This document shows positions 61,749-64,000 of a stretch of DNA of 64,000 nucleotides, piece by piece. The stretch lies in the NCBI GenBank assembly GCA_965224435.1, contig OZ245048.1, positions 3,162,001 to 3,226,000 on the forward strand, given 5' to 3'. The notes below the pieces were generated by a model that saw nothing but the letters and a program-made list of their open reading frames with translations, was not told the DNA's origin and ran no database searches. The translations under genes were made by a program, and so were the position numbers. Source of the stretch: JAJRQY01 sp965224435 (GTDB lineage: Bacteria > Actinomycetota > Acidimicrobiia > Acidimicrobiales > SZUA-35). The first letter of the stretch is position 1, and every line of letters begins with the position of its first letter.

Positions 61749-62678
61749 TCAGCCCAGCTTCCGATACCGGGTCACAGCCTGGAGGCGATTACTGGCCCCA
61801 AGGATCCCATAGATGCTCTTGAGGTGAGACTTCACCGTCTCTGCCGAGATGAACAAGACTTGAGCAATCTGGGCATTGGACGCACCAGTGGCAACTTGCT
61901 CCAAGACTTCTACTTGCCGATCCGACAGTAACACCGCGCTGCCCGAGTTTTCGGCCAGCGAAGACATGAAGACCCGTGAAGCTTCAGCTGCTACGAAGCC
62001 GAGCATGTCGCGGTCGTGCTCCTCGACGGAGCGCCCGCTGAACCAACGGTCGGCGTGCAAGGTGGCAATCGTCTGCCCCTCGACCACGATAGGCGCCGAG
62101 ACATAGCCCTGGGTGGCCAGAGGTTCGATCACTGGTTTCCAGGTCCTGGCGTCGTTCTGAGGGTCCTCGACGACCACACACCGTTGACCATCAACCACTG
62201 CTGATTCCATGACGGCGAAGTCCATCCGAGGTGGTGCGTGCCGAGCGTGCTCAGCCATGTCTTGTGCCCATTCACTGTCTTGCACAAAGACCGACGATGC
62301 AATGTCCAGTTGCCCCTGACCAACGATGAAGGTCATCACCCGTTCGAAACCAATGTCGTAGCAAAGGGTCTCCGCTGTCTGTTCCAGAACATCGTGGAGA
62401 AGTCTCGGGGTTGGACGAGGCAGCGCCCGCTGACGAATACGAAGGAGGCGGTGCAGGACCGACGCTGTCTCCGAGAATTCAAATGCAACGTCGGTTGAAA
62501 GACGTCCGAGTCTCTCGTTGCTTCGGACTAGACCACCCGCCCCGGCGAGGGCGACAACAACTTCTGCCTCTCCCATATTGTGGCTGGATACACCGGGATT
62601 GAGTTCGGTCAATAGGGCGCGGGCCTCGTCCAGAACGGGGTCAGACGAGCTGCGGGGAAGAGACGACACGACCGACAT
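61749..62678 (-). CDS. LuxR-family regulator with GAF-like domain
   Basis: 309 aa. A GAF-type region (about residues 105-235: LCYDIGFERVMTFIV, YVSAPIVVEGQTIATLHADRWF) precedes a LuxR/FixJ helix-turn-helix (LSDRQVEVLEQVATGASNAQ, SAETVKSHLKSIYGILG). Activating signal unknown. The ATG at 62678 follows GGGGGAT. Divergent from the FAD-like gene at 62755 and possibly its regulator. Confidence 0.85.
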   Translation of the reverse strand: MSVVSSLPRSSSDPVLDEARALLTELNPGVSSHNMGEAEVVVALAGAGGLVRSNERLGRLSTDVAFEFSETASVLHRLLRIRQRALPRPTPRLLHDVLEQTAETLCYDIGFERVMTFIVGQGQLDIASSVFVQDSEWAQDMAEHARHAPPRMDFAVMESAVVDGQRCVVVEDPQNDARTWKPVIEPLATQGYVSAPIVVEGQTIATLHADRWFSGRSVEEHDRDMLGFVAAEASRVFMSSLAENSGSAVLLSDRQVEVLEQVATGASNAQIAQVLFISAETVKSHLKSIYGILGASNRLQAVTRYRKLG

Positions 62679-62754
62679 GATCCCCCGCACGGGGGATGGA
62701 CGCAACTGGTTGACTTCAGTAAGTTCGAGTGGACCGGCAATAGGGGGCTAGGAC

Positions 62755-64000
62755 ATGACAGGACTTGGGCCAGACAGGCGCGACAATCTTCGGCGGCATC
62801 ATGTGGAGGAGTCCATCGCCACCGTCTGCGGAAAAGCCGATCACACATCGGCCAACTACGACAGTGTGGTCATCGTCGGAGACGAAGGAATAACCACCGG
62901 AGTCTTCGCTGCCAGACTGGCCCGCGATCCAAAGTTCGCAAGCAAGGTCACCATCGCTGGTGGCCGGGTCAGCCAAGATCCAATGTTGCGTAACGGAGTA
63001 TCGCTTCGCGGCTCGGCTGCGGACTACATCGTGCATGCGTTAGATACTGACCTGGCCACCTTCATGGAAACGGCTTCGCCCGGCCGCGCCCCGATCGCGA
63101 CCAGGCAAACAGTTTGCATGGCTGCCCCCGGACCGAACGGCTACGAGCTTTCCCGAGTTGGTCCATGGCAGAACCATTCCGGGCGGAGCGAGCGGCCAAT
63201 CGTGATTGGGTTCCGCAACTCCGCCACTGTTGCCGCCATCACCTCATTGTCCGCTGACGTCATCCGGATCGATGAGACCCCAACCGACATCGCCAGTGCA
63301 CGAAAGCTGGCCAACGGCAACAACCCACTGGTAGTTGACGCCACCAAGACAGGCTTGATCGCTGGGCGAGACAAGGCACCGGGCTGGGGTATTGCGGTGG
63401 CCCAGGCCCCGTTCACTCGCACATCGGGCGAGGGCCCACTGGAGGAGGAGACGACGCTCGCTCCCCTGGTCTACCGAGAAGGCCGGGTGGATGTTGGCTA
63501 CTACACCCCGTTCGCCGATCCACTCTCGCCCGAAGCGAATTGGTACGGCATTCTGGCTCGACCAGTGCGGATCCATGATGAGAAGGCCGGCCGGGAACAC
63601 GAGCTGGCCTCGTTGAGGAAGGAACTCCTCGGCATCGCCGAGGCTTGTGGCCTCACCGGCGTCAACCTGGATGAGACTCTGGGTGAAGCCTGGGTGCCAG
63701 CACCAAGTTGGAAGGCTCCGAAACCTGCAGCCAAAGGCGTGTTCGATATCCGCCGGGCTTGCACTCCGGGCATTGCCGCCTACTACGCCGACGGTATGGC
63801 TGGCGCGGCCATCGCCGGAGTGAGTGCCGCCGAAGCAGTCATCCGAGGCAAGGATCCCTTGTCCGTCGCCACTTCCACCTTGGCGCCGTTCCGCCGTTGG
63901 AATCAGATCTGGTGGTTCGAGACGGTGAAGATTCCGTGGGTAGTTGACAAACTGACCCGGCTTAGCCCTCAGGTCGCATTGTCGTGGCCCCACTCAACTT
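62755..64000 (+). CDS. Unknown protein, possibly flavoprotein-like, 3' end outside the window
   Basis: ATG 62755 with AGGGGG upstream; the frame stays open for 415 codons to the edge, so the C-terminus is missing. Near residue 38 VVIVGDEGITTGVFAARLARDP looks like a beta-alpha-beta dinucleotide fold, but the GxGxxG signature is not kept, so FAD binding is uncertain. Later parts have Trp-rich motifs (NQIWWFETVKIPW). No family is recognised. Divergent from the LuxR regulator. Confidence 0.65.
   Translation, partial: MTGLGPDRRDNLRRHHVEESIATVCGKADHTSANYDSVVIVGDEGITTGVFAARLARDPKFASKVTIAGGRVSQDPMLRNGVSLRGSAADYIVHALDTDLATFMETASPGRAPIATRQTVCMAAPGPNGYELSRVGPWQNHSGRSERPIVIGFRNSATVAAITSLSADVIRIDETPTDIASARKLANGNNPLVVDATKTGLIAGRDKAPGWGIAVAQAPFTRTSGEGPLEEETTLAPLVYREGRVDVGYYTPFADPLSPEANWYGILARPVRIHDEKAGREHELASLRKELLGIAEACGLTGVNLDETLGEAWVPAPSWKAPKPAAKGVFDIRRACTPGIAAYYADGMAGAAIAGVSAAEAVIRGKDPLSVATSTLAPFRRWNQIWWFETVKIPWVVDKLTRLSPQVALSWPHST

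Overview
The window reads as chromosomal DNA of a free-living high-GC actinobacterium, most likely of the class Acidimicrobiia; this is inferred from gene content, not from a marker gene. Pointers are an F420-type LLM oxidoreductase, a fused indolepyruvate ferredoxin oxidoreductase, a mycobacterial-type MhuD-like haem monooxygenase, frequent GTG starts, Thr/Ser-rich lipoproteins and heavy use of the Arg codon CGA, matched by three tandem tRNA-Arg(TCG) genes. No phage, transposase, integrase or CRISPR array was seen.

Layout. 1-7.9 kb: sugar nucleotidyltransferase plus lipoprotein operon, a secreted PKD-like protein, a membrane GGDEF-EAL protein with a C-terminal acetyltransferase-like domain, and an EamA transporter. 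8.0-8.6 kb: three identical tRNA-Arg genes interleaved with hairpin repeats. 8.7-22.6 kb: a second GGDEF-EAL protein, GH25 muramidase, PLP lyase, NamZ-like lipoprotein, a class IV aminotransferase/sulfotransferase pair, SulP transporter, PhoD phosphatase, ProA-like dehydrogenase, GNAT and a small kinase. 22.7-30.9 kb: HIT-like protein, an Lrp/AsnC regulator divergent from indolepyruvate ferredoxin oxidoreductase, GluQRS and DUF2889. 31-40 kb: a minus-strand cluster of DUF445, SsnA-like amidohydrolase, LLM oxidoreductase, YgfK-like Fe-S protein and a two-subunit molybdenum hydroxylase, resembling the E. coli ssnA-ygfK-ygfM-xdhD group but with different domain fusions. 40-43.7 kb: META lipoprotein, rRNA methyltransferase, small membrane protein, AIM24 and MhuD-like genes.

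43.8-50.2 kb is a tight HerA-SbcD-SbcC-NurA operon for DNA-end processing. The nurA gene is broken by an exact 71-bp direct duplication; removing one copy restores a continuous 314-codon frame. 51.2-53.4 kb holds an ECF sigma factor with an apparent 1-nt deletion at its C-terminus, followed by its probable membrane partner. 53.5-55.7 kb: amidohydrolase and a metal ABC ATPase. 55.7-56.4 kb lacks a credible gene but has DnaA-box-like repeats, a near-consensus promoter, several stem-loops and a strong terminator, so it is a candidate noncoding RNA. 56.5-64 kb: small membrane protein, SDR, zinc/manganese permease with a Zur-like operator, alanine dehydrogenase with divergent Lrp regulator, lipoprotein, GAF-LuxR regulator and an incomplete gene running off the right edge.

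Functional themes are amino-acid and purine-type catabolism under Lrp control, c-di-GMP signalling, peptidoglycan turnover and recombination repair.
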